A DNA stretch of 64,000 nucleotides from Torreya grandis (lineage: Eukaryota; Streptophyta; Pinopsida; Cupressales; Taxaceae), in contig JARHVA010002005.1 in the NCBI GenBank assembly GCA_037957365.1, positions 2,127,501 through 2,191,500 on the forward strand, in the 5' to 3' direction. Position 1 is the stretch's first letter. Each line of letters starts with the position of its first letter. The translations under genes and the position numbers were made by a program. A model generated the notes under the pieces. The model ran no database searches and was not told where the DNA came from. It saw only the letters and a program-made list of their open reading frames with translations. Shown in pieces: positions 1 through 11,539 of this stretch.

Positions 1-147
1 GGATTGTTCATAAAATCATAACATTTAATCCTCAAAAAATTCCAATAGAATCATGATTGGGACCCTCTTCAATATCTCCTTACTCCTCATGTCTCCATTT
101 TAAGCATCCATATAAATATGAGCTTCCAAAGATGCCCTCTCAAGCTT

Positions 148-152
148 TTCCT
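148..152. repeat. Target-site duplication (left) of the Copia element
   Basis: TTCCT immediately precedes the LTR start TGTTGG and is repeated at 5839-5843. The uninterrupted homologue near 14410 has a single copy in the context CTCTTCCTTGCATTC. Confidence 0.9.
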
Positions 153-847
153 TGTTGGGGGATCAAACCAACAATATATTACAATTGTGACAGCAATAAA
201 AGTGGAATTAAATTAGATTGACAAGTAATTAGAATGATAATAGCAAGAACAAGAGATACAAGAAAACACCCTGAAAACTTGTATTAACAAACTCTTTACA
301 AAAGGAATACAATTGAAGCTTTCTTCCACACCTATCCTAGATGTATAGATCTCTCAATAGATCTCTATTCCTCAAGAGCTATCTCTCTCAAGAACAATCA
401 ACTCCAACAAGCCTGGATTGATTCAATTCTGTACTGTTCTTCACACACCAATTCTTCTACAATACATACTAAGCTAGGAAGATCTAATTCTTCATATAGA
501 ATTAGGAGACTTGAACATGTACTTCCAACGAAAAGTTAAACCACTTAAACAAGGGCTCTAAAAATAGTAATGCTATTAATAGAGACGCGAGCTTGAGTAT
601 ACAACTCAAACTTATCATGTAAGCACTCGCTTCTGTCCACGAAAATAGCTTTCTAGACACGTAGGTAACCGATGTCGGTTCCTGTTGTTTGTCTGTGACC
701 GCCATCGGCCAATTATCTGCCGACATCAGCGTCTCTGCAACTGCTTGTGACCGACGCCAGTCGCTCCTGACCGACGCCGGTGTCTGTGTAGACCCGAACC
801 TGATAAACTATGCTCCTTGGCGAAGTTTTTAGCTCCACACCCTAACA
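153..847 (-). repeat. Copia 3' LTR (695 bp)
   Basis: Read on the minus strand it begins TGTTAGGGTGTGGAGC and ends GATCCCCCAACA. It matches 5137-5838 almost base for base. On the minus strand its first part, the U3 side, holds the GACGTCGG-type repeat cluster (about 661-790). A 74-codon open frame (502-726, minus) has a 76-codon counterpart in the other LTR; since the LTRs are copies of one sequence this alone is not evidence of a protein. Confidence 0.93.
661..790. repeat. GACGTCGG-type repeat cluster in the Copia 3' LTR
   Basis: Cores include ACCGATGTCGGTTCC, GCCGACATCAG, GACCGACGCCAG and GACCGACGCCGG. The same cluster lies in the 5' LTR at about 5650-5775. The palindromic ACGT-centred core resembles plant bZIP-type binding sites, but a regulatory role is only inferred. 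Confidence 0.75.
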
Positions 848-858
848 ATCTCCCACTT
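848..858 (-). other. Polypurine tract of the Copia element
   Basis: The minus strand reads AAGTGGGAGAT directly before the 3' LTR start TGTTAGG. This is the expected site for plus-strand priming during reverse transcription. Confidence 0.85.
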
Positions 859-919
859 GGAGATAAACAGCTGCACCAGTACCTGTACAGCAACATCTTC
901 TAGCTCCTCCATCTTCAAC

Positions 920-2593
920 TCAATCATGAAGACCAACAGAAGTTGAATGAAGATTCAACTTCTCCTTTGTAACCGGCTTTGTTACCATATCAGTAGGATT
1001 CCTATCTGTATGGATTTTCTCCAGCTTCAACTCACCATCTTCCAATACCTGTTGTATGAAGTGATACCTTAGCTGTATGTGCTTTGTTCTTGAATGAAAG
1101 GCTGAATTCTTAGCCAAATGGATTGCACTCTGACTGTCACTGTACAATCTGCAACTCTCATGCTCCCTACCAAGCTCATCCATGAACCGTGTCATCCATA
1201 TCATTTCCTTGCTAGCTTCTGTGGCTGCAATATACTCTGCTTCTGTAGTTGACAAGGCAACAACCTTCTGCAACTTAGATATCCAGCTAACCGCCATTCC
1301 ACCTACAGTGAAAATATAACCTGTAGTGCTCCTCCTGCCATCCAAATCACCTGCCATATTTGAATCTACATAGCCATGTAGAGAAGTATCTGAACCTCCA
1401 TAGCACAAGTGCCTACTGCTGGTTCCTCTCAGATATCTAAGGATCCACTGAACTGCTTTCCAATGTTCCTTACCTAGATTGGCCATATACTTACTTACAA
1501 CTCCCACTGCTTGGGCAATATCCGGTCTAGTACACACCATTGCATACATCAAACTCCCTACTGCGGAAGAATATGGAACCTTACTCATGTACTCTACCTC
1601 ATCATATGAATTAGGACATTGTTCTTTACTCAACTTAAAATGTCCAGCCAAAGGTGTGCTTACCGGTTTAACATCCTGCATATTGAACCGTTTTAACACC
1701 TTGTCCACATAATCTTCTTGAGACAATATCAACCTGTGATTTTTCCTGTCTCTCTTAATGCTCATGCCAAGGATTTTCTTTGCTGCTCCCAAATCCTTCA
1801 TAGCAAACATTTGAGCTAATTTTACCTTAAGCTCTGAGATATCCTGCATGTGAGACCCTGCAACCAGCATGTCATCTACATACAACAATAGAATAATATA
1901 TCTACCGTTATCAAATCTCTTGAAATACACACAATGGTCTGATTGACACCTACTGTAGCCATGCTCAGTCATAAACCTGTCAAATTTTAAGTACCATTGC
2001 CTAGGAGCTTGCTTGAGGCCATACAAGCTTTTCTTCAACCTACACACAAACTTCTCCTTACCCTTGACCTCGAATCCTTCTGGCTGTTCCATATATATTT
2101 CCTCATCCAAATCTCCATGAAGAAATGCTATCTTAACATCTAGCTGCTCAAGATGCAAATCCTCAAAAGCAACCAAAGACAATACAACCCTTATTGAAGT
2201 CATTTTAACAATAGGAGAAAAAATCTCACGAAATTCAATACCTAGCTTTTGTGCAAATCCTTTTACCACTAATCTGGCCTTGTATCTCATCTGTCCATTC
2301 TCACCTTCTTTCAACTTGTAGGTCCATCTGTTCTTCAGTGTTCTCTTACCAGCTGGCAATTCAACCAAATCCCATGTTTGGTTTTCTCTTAAGGACTCCA
2401 ACTCCTCAACCATGTCACACTCCCACTCACTCTTGGACTCCACCTGTATTGCTTCTTCAAAACTTTCTGGTTCTCCACCATCAGTTAGAAATAAATAAAA
2501 TAAAGAAGGAGAATATCTAATTGGAGGCTTACTCACCCTTTCTGACCTCCTGATGGGTGTCTGAGACTCATCCACAACACGCTGTCCACCCAA
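920..2593 (-). pseudogene. Copia reverse transcriptase and RNase H
   Basis: The open stretch has 557 codons and continues the integrase frame. The RT domain is recognisable from WTYKLKEGENG through EQLDVKIAFLHGDLDEEIYM to the intact active site LLLYVDDMLVAG. RNase H follows, with AGDLDGRRSTTGYIF, ALSTTEAEYIAA, YSDSQSAIHLAKN and the closing TKHIQLRYHFIQ. Together these would copy the RNA into DNA. Length and order match the family; no frameshift is visible. The ATG at 2593 is internal, because the frame continues upstream past the TGA at 2615. Confidence 0.93.
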
Positions 2594-2600
2594 ATTATCT

Positions 2601-2765
2601 GACAGTGACCGACCTCAGTCACCTACAGACCTGTAACTGGCCGACGTCAATTCTGCCTGACCGACCTTGGTGCCTATACGGACGATGTCGGTCTCTGTAT
2701 GGCCGACGCCGGTTTCTGTCCTGCCGACGTCGGTTCCTAACCTGCCGACGTCGGTCTCTGTGTTT
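2601..2765. repeat. GACGTCGG-type tandem repeats inside the Copia pol frame
   Basis: At least seven degenerate copies of a CCGACGTCGGT core spaced about 20-30 bp apart, for example GCCGACGTCGGTTCC and GCCGACGTCGGTCTC near 2720-2760. They encode the linker between integrase and RT. The same core recurs in both LTRs of the same element (about 661-790 and 5650-5775). Confidence 0.85.
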
Positions 2766-3982
2766 TCCTGTAAGTGATTATTTCTTTTTCCTGCGAGCTC
2801 ATCTTGGACTTTCACCTCATCTAACTCACCATTGCTCTGCTCAGATTGATTCAACTTCCTTAGCTGATCACAATACATCACTCTTTCATTGAAAACAACA
2901 TCACGGCTCCTGATTACCTTGTTAGTTTCTAGATTCCACAATCTGTAACCAAAATCATCTGAGCCATAGCCAATAAACGTGCATCTCATAGACTTAGCAT
3001 CAAGCTTCTTTCTATTTTCCTTATCTATATGCACAAAGGCTTCACAACCAAAAACTTTGAGATATGAGAGATCAACCTTTTTACCTATCCATGCCTCTTC
3101 TAGAATACCACCATCCAGAGCTGTAGAGGGTCCTCTGTTAATTAGGTACACTACAGTGTCAACAGCTTGTGCCCAAAACTGTAAGGGCAAACCGGCATGC
3201 AATCTCATACATCTTGCATGCTCTATTATTGTCATGTTCATCCTTTCAGCAATACCATTCTGCTGAGGTGTCCTTGGAACCGTCCTTTGCCTATGGATCC
3301 CATGCATGTAACAATAATCTCTAAACTTATGACTGCAGAACTCACCGCCATTGTCTGATCTTAGGCACTTTAATCTTTTACCTGTTTCATTCTCAACCAT
3401 GGCTTTCCAAACTTTAAAATTATCAAATACATCAGATTTCTTTCTAATACAATAGATCCATACCTTCCTTGTGGCATCATCTATGAAAGATACATAGTAT
3501 TGTGATCCTCCAATGGAAGCAACCTGAGCCGGTCCCCACACGCCTGTGTGAACAAGCTCCAACTTGTGCCTCTTCTTAGTAGACCCAGTTTTGAGAAAAC
3601 TAACCCTTTTCTATTTTCCAAATACACAGTGCTCACAAAACTCTAGATCTATGCCTTTTAAATCTGAAAGCATACCTTTAGACTTAAGAATTGACATCCC
3701 CTTCTCACTCATGTGGCCAAGCCTTGAGTGCCACAATTTAGCATCCACATCTGAAGTAGATAATACAGAAGGAGATTTGTTAGTAACACAATTACACAAA
3801 TAGAGAGTACCTTCTCTCTTACCTCTGGCCATAACAAGTGCACCCTTGGTCACCTTCCAAGATTCTGCTGTGAGAGTTACTGTACAACCCTCATCCCCTA
3901 ACTTTCCTGCAGAAATCAAATTTCTCTTCAAGCTAGGAACATGCATCACATCTCTCAACACCCATGTGTTGCTATTCTGCAT
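2615..3982 (-). pseudogene. Copia integrase (with pre-integrase zinc domain)
   Basis: Starts with the end of protease, then the pre-integrase HHCC domain (LWHSRLGHMSEKG ... CEHCVFGK). After a TAG at 3611-3613 comes the integrase core, with the D,D-35-E residues in recognisable settings: FIDDAT, SDNGGEF and NGIAERM. The tail (about 2615-2765) encodes a degenerate Thr-Asp-Val-Gly-Arg repeat, built from the same DNA motif found in the LTRs. The stretch ends at a TGA (2615-2617), which a CGA-to-TGA change would explain. All pieces share the gag frame. Confidence 0.9.
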
Positions 3983-4207
3983 CTTCAGCTACACTTTACC
4001 TTTGCCAATTATTTTACAGGGCTCATCATCCCCTAGATACACTATTCCAAAATCTCCATGGATATAGTCACTGAAATATTCCCTGTTAGGAGTAGCATGA
4101 AAAGATGCACCAGAATCTAATACCCAAGATTCTATATTATTATGCAGAGAGAAAATTAAAGCATCCTGTGCAATACCTGCAATCTTGGCTTCTTCCTTTC
4201 CTTCGTG
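3983..4207 (-). pseudogene. Copia aspartic protease region
   Basis: In the same frame as gag, between two TAG codons. The catalytic motif LDSGASFHATP is intact (about 4098-4130), followed by the usual Copia continuation. This protease would cleave the polyprotein. It is too short for a whole protease alone: its C-terminal part continues into the next stretch after the TAG at 3983-3985. Confidence 0.85.
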
Positions 4208-4996
4208 CTAGTTGTCCTCCTTGGGCTTTGACCAACAATCTCTACTTATGTGCCCCATCTTTCCACAATTCCAGCATTGTGGCCTTCTGCCATTTCTGGA
4301 TTTAGATTTGCCTTTCCCTTTTGATTTGGATCTTGCTCTGCCTTTCTTGCTCTTCTCTTTCTGCCTTCCCCTGCTCTCAAAACTTAAAGCATTCCCGAAT
4401 GCCTCTTCTGTGCTTTTCTTGCATATTTCCTCATTCAAGATAACACTAACAACATCCTCTACTTTCAAAATATTTGATGCAGATGCAGTATTACTTACTA
4501 CCATTACTAAGCCATGCCAGCTTTCAGGCAAAGAACATAATATCAAAAGAGCTTTTATCTCATCATCAAACACTATATTTACTGAACTTAATTGATTCAC
4601 AATACCATTGAAATCATTCAGATGAGTAGAAATAGATCCACCTTCATTCATATGCAAATTAAATAACTGCTTCATAAGATATACCTTATTGGAAGCTGAG
4701 GGTTTTTCATACAAATTTGCTAACGTAGTCATCAACTCTACCATAGACTTTGCCTGTGATAAATTGGATATCACAGTGGATGCTAGACTCAGTCTTATGG
4801 AACCCAAAGCCTTTCTGTCAAGAACTTCCCATTCTTCATTCTCCATGTCTTTGGGCTTCTTTGCAATACCTCCTAATGGTAAGTAGAGATCTTTCTGATA
4901 TAGATAGTCCTCTATCTGCATTCTCCAGTGTTGGTAGTTTTTACCATTGAACTTTTCCATTCTCAATTTACTTTCATCTGCCATTGCTTCTCCCAC
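4208..4996 (-). pseudogene. gag: Copia gag (capsid/nucleocapsid)
   Basis: A 262-codon open stretch beginning ATG at 4996. It starts with the Copia gag signature (FNGKNYQHWRMQIEDYL, near residue 14), followed by the helical gag region. A Lys/Arg/Ser-rich stretch leads to one CCHC zinc knuckle near the end (CWNCGKMGHISRDC) with all four zinc ligands present. The protein would package element RNA into virus-like particles. It ends at a TAG (4208-4210) that lies in frame with the following protease region, so gag and pol were probably one reading frame and the TAG is a nonsense change (CAG to TAG would explain it). Confidence 0.9.
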
Positions 4997-5121
4997 TCAA
5001 ATAGAAATCCCTGCAGAAACTCCTGTGAGAACCTGTAATCAATACACACTACACAGATCTGAACCACCTGTTAGTGAACCTGAACTTTGATACCAATTAT
5101 CAAGCTCTGAACCTGTAACCT

Positions 5122-5134
5122 GGCTCTGATACCA
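5122..5134 (-). other. Primer-binding site of the Copia element (initiator Met tRNA type)
   Basis: The minus strand reads TGGTATCAGAGCC two bases inside the 5' LTR. This is the standard plant Copia primer site, complementary to the 3' end of initiator methionine tRNA. Confidence 0.93.
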
Positions 5135-5136
5135 CT

Positions 5137-5838
5137 TGTTGGGGGATCAAACCAACAATAGATTACAATTGTGACATCAATAAACATGGAATTAAATCAG
5201 ATTGACAAGTAATTAGAATGATAATAGCAAGAACAAGAGATACAAGAAAACACCCTGAAAACTTGTATTAACAAACTCTTTACAAAAGGAATACAATTGA
5301 AGAAAGCTTCTTTCTTCCACACCTCTCCTAGATGTATAGATCTCTCAATAGATCTCTATTCCTCAAGAGCTATCTCTCTCAAGAACAATCAACTCCAACA
5401 AGCCTAGATTGATTCAATTATGTATTGTTCTTCACACACCAATTCTTCTACAACACATACTAAGCTAGGAAGATCTAATTCTTCATATAGAATTAGGAGA
5501 CTTGAACATGTACTTCCAACAAACAGTTAAACCACTTAAACAAGGGCTCTAAAAATATTAATGCTAATAATAGAGACGCGAGCTTGAGTCTACAACTCAA
5601 ACTTATCATGCAAACACTCGCTTCTGTCCACGGAAATAGCTTTCTGGACACGTAGGTAACCGACGTCAGTTCCTGCTGCTTGTCTGTGACCGCCGTCAGC
5701 CGATTATCTGCCAACGTCAGCATTTTTGCAACTGCCTGTGACTGACGTCGATCGCTCCTGACCGACGCTAGTGTCTGTGTAGACCTGAACCTGATAAACT
5801 ATGCTCCTTGGTGAAGTTTTTAGCTCCACACCCTAACG
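5137..5838 (-). repeat. Copia 5' LTR (702 bp)
   Basis: Same sequence as 153-847 with a short insertion near 5300 and scattered substitutions. As the 5' LTR of a minus-strand element it would carry the active promoter. It is followed on the minus strand by AG and then the primer-binding site. Confidence 0.93.
5650..5775. repeat. GACGTCGG-type repeat cluster in the Copia 5' LTR
   Basis: Counterpart of the cluster at 661-790, with several cores altered by substitutions (for example ACCGACGTCAGTTCC and CAACGTCAGC). Lying in the promoter-side LTR, it would be the copy able to affect transcription. Confidence 0.7.
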
Positions 5839-5843
5839 TTCCT
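5839..5843. repeat. Target-site duplication (right) of the Copia element
   Basis: TTCCT follows the LTR end CCCTAACG. The terminal base is G here where the other LTR has A (CCCTAACA), apparently a point change. Confidence 0.9.
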
Positions 5844-8800
5844 TGCATTCTATGCACCTTGAGTTGTTCTTAAGATAATAAAATTACCTTATCATGAATT
5901 TATATGAAAAACAAATAATCCAAATCACCTTATCACTCCCCATGAAGGCCCTCTAATGCCTTATAATGTTCACTTGACCCTAAAAGTGGTATTATACCCT
6001 CTTTAGGCATTAGGCCTAGTCTAAGCCTAATAGGTTTGATTGGTGTTTCATTACTTAACAAAATGTTGTGTAGTTTCCAAAAATTATGGGTTAATATATA
6101 TGTTGGTTCATGTTCAAATCACCATTCTACATCACTCTATATTGATCCAATATTCCCCAACTCACCTTCTCATCATTTACTTACTAAATCTGCAGGGTGT
6201 ATCTCTTTAGGAGTGACCTCTATCTGAGATAGAATAGAGGGAACTTACCATATTTTATTAGGTTAAAAAAATATATGAGAGGATTTTGGATGTTATGGAT
6301 ACCTTATATACCAATTTTATTTATTATATCACACTCTTAGCACCTCCAAACCTCACAAAACCTAGGGCAAACTTATGTAACACTGACTGTGTGCAAGGTT
6401 GGTGAATTAACTTCAAGATGTATGTTAGAACCCTCCATGATATATTTAATTATTATGGGATCCATGTGAATTTTTCCATCATGATTTTAAATATTCTTGA
6501 AAACATGTCTGATGTCCATTCTTCTTTTCCAACTCAAAGTACTCTCATCTGTACTTGACTAGATTAGATTGGGAGAATGTGTATTGTGTTTCCACTCAGA
6601 AAAATGTGATGCCTATAGGGTGTCACTTAGATTTAGACCTCATGTCATGTTTATATTATCCTTGAAGTATTTGATACTAAATCATAGTCACTAAGACTTA
6701 ATCTCATCATGCATATGCTAGGCCAACATCTAGACCACCATGTCCTAGTATACTGTCACACTATAGTCAAGCTATAGGTGATCATTCTAAGGGTAAAAGG
6801 ACACTTGTAGAGGATTTTTTTAACTCTTGAAATATGTGATTCAATCATTTTAAATTTTTATTTGGCAAAAGTTTCATCTTTTATCATGTGGGGTCATTTA
6901 CTTGTAGGGTTTGCTTCTATTTCCAATGCCAACAGAGTATGTTGTAGACCTTGACTTAGACACCTTGTTTGAGAAACCTAGGGTCTTATTATAGGCGAAT
7001 ATCCACACTAAGAATTGAATATCAATTATCATAATTGGCCTTAGAGGAACAACACCATATTTGACTCACACAAGGTCACTTATCTTGAAAACATCACATC
7101 ACCTATCATTATTACCTTATAAGACCACTTGAACTTAAAAGTGTTGTAGATAACACTAAGAAACTACAGTGAAATATTGCATGAGTTGGGAGCCCTCTAG
7201 CATCATAATCTTTTAGCTAAATCACCACTTGTCACATCAAATCATTGCCCCTATGATTGGGTCACCTCATGAAAGCATTAAAATCCATCTGGACTCCATG
7301 TTACCCTATTATATAATAGCACCAAGTATGGACAAGGCCTTGTTTCAGAGGAATTAAAGTAACATGTCCCTAAACTCACTTTCTCCAATTATGAATATTA
7401 TTCAAGTCTACTTACACTCCATGCCTCCAATATTTATTTATATGGTACATTCAACACTTCAAGACCTTAAAGAATGATAAAAAAAAGTTTCAACATCTAC
7501 AATTCCAACTACTTAGTACTTTATATGAGCCCCCTGTAGGTGCATATGTAATACACCAGGTAGTGAAGGTGGAATATGGATAATATGCATAGTGGATGGC
7601 ACTATAATAAATATTATCCTTCTTAAAGTCTTTCAATTGATACTTTCAATTTTAAAAGACTTCAAATTAGTTCCAATGATTATATTCCAATATAATTAGT
7701 TTTTTGTGGGGCACCTATAAGTGTATGTCAGGGTATATGATTGTGTTCATTAGAGGGTTGGTAGTCTCAATTGATTTTAACCATCTGCATAGTTCAACCT
7801 GATTGTTCATACTTGAAGAGTGTATCCAACATATTTAAACATTCACCATCTCTCCATGACTATGATCAAAACTCTCATTCACTTGACTGTAGGTGAATAT
7901 CTATAGAAAAATCTACTATATACTGTATATAATTGTGTTCTCCATCACTATATGGCTTTGAGGTCACACCTTCACAAAAAGAGATTGTTAATAATGAAGT
8001 GAGGGGTCAAAAAACAACATATAAACTTGAATTCCCATATATATGAAGGTCAAACTAGGATACAATATCTTGCAACTGATAAAACTATTTACAAACTAGC
8101 CATGGATCTTCCACTAGTAGAATAGAGTGTTTATGCTTTTAAACTTATCTCTACATATGAAAAATTATTGGAAATCATGAGATAAATATGTATACATACC
8201 CTAGAAACACTTTGATCAAAAAAATTTATATGGATGAGCTCAAACAAGGAGGAAACCTGTTGGGTGTGGGGATAAGCATGCATAAAGGAGTAATCAACTC
8301 TAAACAATGGTTCATAAATCAAAACCAGTCAATCCTTGAACTAAATCCATGAAATTGAATTATAATAAGTGTATTAACATCCCTAAAAGGAATTTGACCC
8401 AATTTTGCTCCTACTGTCCATACCATGAGAAAACATGTTGACCAATTTTGCATGCCAAGAGGAGTGATGAAAGAGAAAAATAGTTTTAGGCTGATTTTGG
8501 GACTTCCAAATCTGATCAAACATAAAATTAAACTCAAGGAATCTGAAGAGTCATTGAAAAACCTTATGCACATGCCAAAACACTTGCATAGGCCATACAA
8601 CTACCCGAATTCTCCTTTTTTTAGCTATCTTCTTGATTTTAACATAATACATAAAATTTTTTTAGTTAGGAATGACATTAATAACAAGAATATGACATAG
8701 GGGATGTTTGGAAACATTTGGAACACTTTTTTACCAAGATAAATTATACAACTTTCATAAATGGCTCAAATAGTGACCTTAAGGATGACATAAAACATAA

Positions 8801-8962
8801 AAGACTAAAAAGTGGCCATGAAAAATATAATTATACATTGAATAACATTTTTAGTACCATGATATATCATATTAAATCCTATAATACCCATAATAAACCC
8901 ATATATAGGTTTTGAACTATAGGGGGTTGACCAATTTTGATTTGAGATCAAAATAGTCAACA

Positions 8963-10221
8963 TTCTTGGTAATTTCCTAGGGGTAGCAAGTGAGCTATGC
9001 TAATGACCAGTAGCCTATTCCTATCCACCAGGATATGGAGTCACCTATGCATAAGTTTGACATTCAATTTATTTTGAAACCACACCAAACAATGAGGAAA
9101 GACACACTAAAGGAAACACAAGCACACAAGGAAAATAAAGACACACACCTATACTAATATTTACAAGACCTCATGCCTGAGGTGACAAAATAACTCACCA
9201 TGCTTCAACCAAGGTCAAAGATGGTGCCTCTTTCATCCTTGTTGCTCCATGAAAGTAATCTAGCTTGTGAATCATGCTCATCATCAAACACTTGATTATG
9301 TAAATGGTGAAATGACTTACCATTCTTATGTCTACAAGTGGACTACTTTTAACTTTCATAAATGCTCTCTCTTTCCCTCCAAGGATCTTATTTGGAGCTA
9401 CAACCTTCTTGGTTCTTACCATGTTTAATTAGTGATCTTCAAAATATAGACTAGAAAGTATGACAATGAAGAAAGCAAGGTTGAGGTGGTTGTCATACTT
9501 TCTAGTCTATATTTTGGAGCTACAACCTTCTTGGTTCTTACCATGTTTAATTAGTGATCTTCAAAATATAGACTAGAAAGTATGACAACCACCTCAACCT
9601 TGCTTTCTTCATTGTCATGATGCACTTGATGCTTGGAACCATTAAGCTTGTTTTCCTCTTGTTCTATCATTTTTTCAAATGATCCATGTTCAAGCTAAGA
9701 TATTGGTTATTCTTTAAGCACAAACACATCTGACTTGACTTCATTAGGATTTTATATGACTGTAATTTCTTGGATAGTATTAGGATACTCACCTTCATGA
9801 TTAGCAAGGCATTCTTTTTCATATTCAATAGGATACTCAACATCATGCTTGTTAGGCTCATTAGAAAACATACCATCAAATTCACACTTTCTTAGATGAG
9901 GAATAGACTTACCTAGCTGATCAAATTCTTGACTTATGGCATTCAACCTTTGCCATAGGTCATCCTATTCTTCATAAATGTCATATTCAAGGGTCGCTTC
10001 ACTAATTTTAGGTAGAAGGACATTATTCTTCTCATCATAGTGATCCACCATGCTCTTCAAAATATCATCATCATACACATGAATCAATTATTTACTCTCA
10101 ATAACTTGTGAGAAGGAATGCTCAATGTTTATTTCAGATTATTCAAATGCTCCCTCATGTATGATATAGGTACCAAGGTTAGTTTACTAAAAATAAGTGT
10201 ATGGCTCTTGTTCATAAGCAT
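8963..10221 (-). other. 3' part of element G interior: acidic, degenerate reading frames, no RT
   Basis: On the minus strand, downstream of the protease, broken frames continue with acidic and Asn-rich character (for example 9752-9946, with EFDQLGKSIPHLRKCEFDG), then a basic short frame at 9195-9422. No reverse transcriptase, RNase H or integrase motif is visible, and the LTR follows at 8962. A purine tract next to the LTR is not convincing. This segment also holds the compound direct/inverted repeat at 9391-9618. Confidence 0.5.
9391..9618. repeat. Compound repeat: exact 76-bp direct duplication plus 56-bp perfect inverted repeat
   Basis: Positions 9391-9466 and 9513-9588 are identical 76-bp direct repeats. 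Separately, 9460-9515 is the exact reverse complement of 9563-9618 (56 bp). The piece between the direct repeats is therefore an inverted copy of sequence that also occurs once downstream. The perfect identity inside an otherwise heavily decayed element suggests a recent rearrangement. Confidence 0.95.
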
Positions 10222-10720
10222 CTACACTATACTCATATATAAATAAGTTAGATATGCCCTCAATTTTGGAATAATCAACATCATCTCTACAATAGAATTC
10301 TCCTTTTCATTGATAACATAATTGAGATTAGAACTTGCTTCTACATAGGGCTCAATGTGGAACCTTGCAAGTGGTTGAGTTCTTATGGTCACCATTGTTC
10401 CATATCTTGTCCTGAATGCTAATAAGGACCAATCAGTTGAGAGATATCCTCCTATTTTGGTGGTGAAATCTCTTGAGAGGCAAACAACAAAGTGGGTAGG
10501 CAAGTCAAGAACCACAATGTCTTGGAGGATGGGGAAACTAGGATAATCATGCAAGAAACCTTCAAACCTTTGATCAATCCCACTGACTTGGTAGGTGTCC
10601 CATCTAGTTGAATCACCCCTTTACTATGTGATTCATACTTTAGACCCAATTTGTTATCTACAACCTTTGAAATCACTAATGTGATAGTTCCACTATAAAC
10701 TATGTAGTTTTGGACTAATT
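10222..10720 (-). pseudogene. Gypsy-type retropepsin-like protease remnant of element G
   Basis: Two overlapping frames (10452-10676 and 10222-10554) give the back half of a Gypsy protease: VISKVVDNKLGLKY, then VVLDLPTHFVVCLSRDFTTKI and GGYLSTDWSLLAFRTRYGT. A one-base frame change separates the pieces. The catalytic Asp motif is not evident in what remains. This type of protease is found between gag and RT in plant Gypsy elements; here no RT follows. Confidence 0.65.
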
Positions 10721-11539
10721 TATCTCACACTATGAGAGTGAGGTATAAGGGTGGAGGATTCTCAAACTTAGTAGAGGGTTCCATAATGTTATTATGATAA
10801 TTGGTACAAGAAACATGACCATGACCATGGATTGATGATGGAGGACTAACATGGCAAGTGGATAGCTACTTTTACCACAGTTATTTTTGGTTAGGCATAT
10901 GAAGGACATCCCAAAGGGAAATGGATGCCTTAGCACTGTTCAATGAATCTAAATTTTTTAGAGTATAAGTAATTACTTTATATTGAGTCCTTAGAGGCAA
11001 TTAAGTGGTTAGAAATTGAGGTATTAAAGCACTTTTATCAGGCCTTCTAACATTCTAACTTAAAGGAGGTGTAGGATTTGTAGGGTCTACCATACTTACA
11101 TTCATGCTTTACTACCTTGTAGGAGGATTAAATTAACTTGTAGGCACACCATTAGAATCTCCTATAGAATTATTTTTATTTCTAGTTTTGTCTATAATAT
11201 AATTACCTTGATTGAGAACATAGGTATCTTCAACTAGGAAGTTGGTGAAACTCATTCCTTGAGGTTGCCAACCTTCACTTGCTTGTATTAGGACTTCATC
11301 TTCTACTGATAATATAGGAGTGACTCCTATTTAAACAACTAGAGCTTGATATCCACCTTCATTGGCATCCATTAATTGACCTTATTTCCACTCTTCTCCT
11401 TAGATTAGATTTATATGCACTGGTACCATTGCTCTTGTATTGGAGGTTGAAGTAGGATTGTATGCATTGACAAACCTATTGAAATTAGGCTACCCTTGAC
11501 CTCTCCCTTGCCCATATTGATGGCCATATTGTTGAGGAT

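Larger units (their letters stand above)
153..5838 (-). mobile_element. Ty1/Copia retrotransposon (Tork/Tnt1-like), nearly complete, in the 3' LTR of element G
   Basis: All landmarks of a complete element are visible: two LTRs (153-847 and 5137-5838), a 5-bp target duplication TTCCT on both sides, an initiator-Met-tRNA-type primer site, a purine tract, and one gag-pol frame on the minus strand in the Copia order gag, protease, integrase, RT, RNase H. The LTRs differ by about six substitutions and one short indel over their first 200 bp. The only coding damage I see is four in-frame stop codons. Conserved RT and integrase motifs place it with Tork/Tnt1-like elements; this lineage call is from motif recognition only. 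Confidence 0.95.
1..8962 (-). repeat. 3' LTR of element G (partial, interrupted by a Copia insertion)
   Basis: Positions 1-147 match about 14262-14403, and 5844-8962 match about 14409-15826, 24085-24713 and 29912-30981 of the other LTR in the same order. The Copia element at 153-5838 splits it, and the uninterrupted sequence at 14395-14425 shows the empty site. Removing that insertion leaves about 3.27 kb, the same as the corresponding part of the other LTR. The copies have many substitutions and small indels, so G is the oldest element here. Short open frames inside (for example 8425-8700) are not kept in the other copy, so I treat the whole stretch as non-coding. Confidence 0.8.

Noticed and set aside
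502..726. 74-codon minus-strand frame in the Copia 3' LTR, with a 76-codon counterpart at 5493-5723
   Set aside because: The two LTRs are copies of one sequence, so its presence in both says nothing about coding. No motif is seen.
2557..2892. Arg/Cys-rich plus-strand frame
   Set aside because: It lies opposite the Copia pol frame and translates the GACGTCGG repeats in reverse.
8425..8700. 91-codon plus-strand frame in the left LTR of element G
   Set aside because: The homologous stretch of the other LTR (about 30445-30720) does not keep the frame open.
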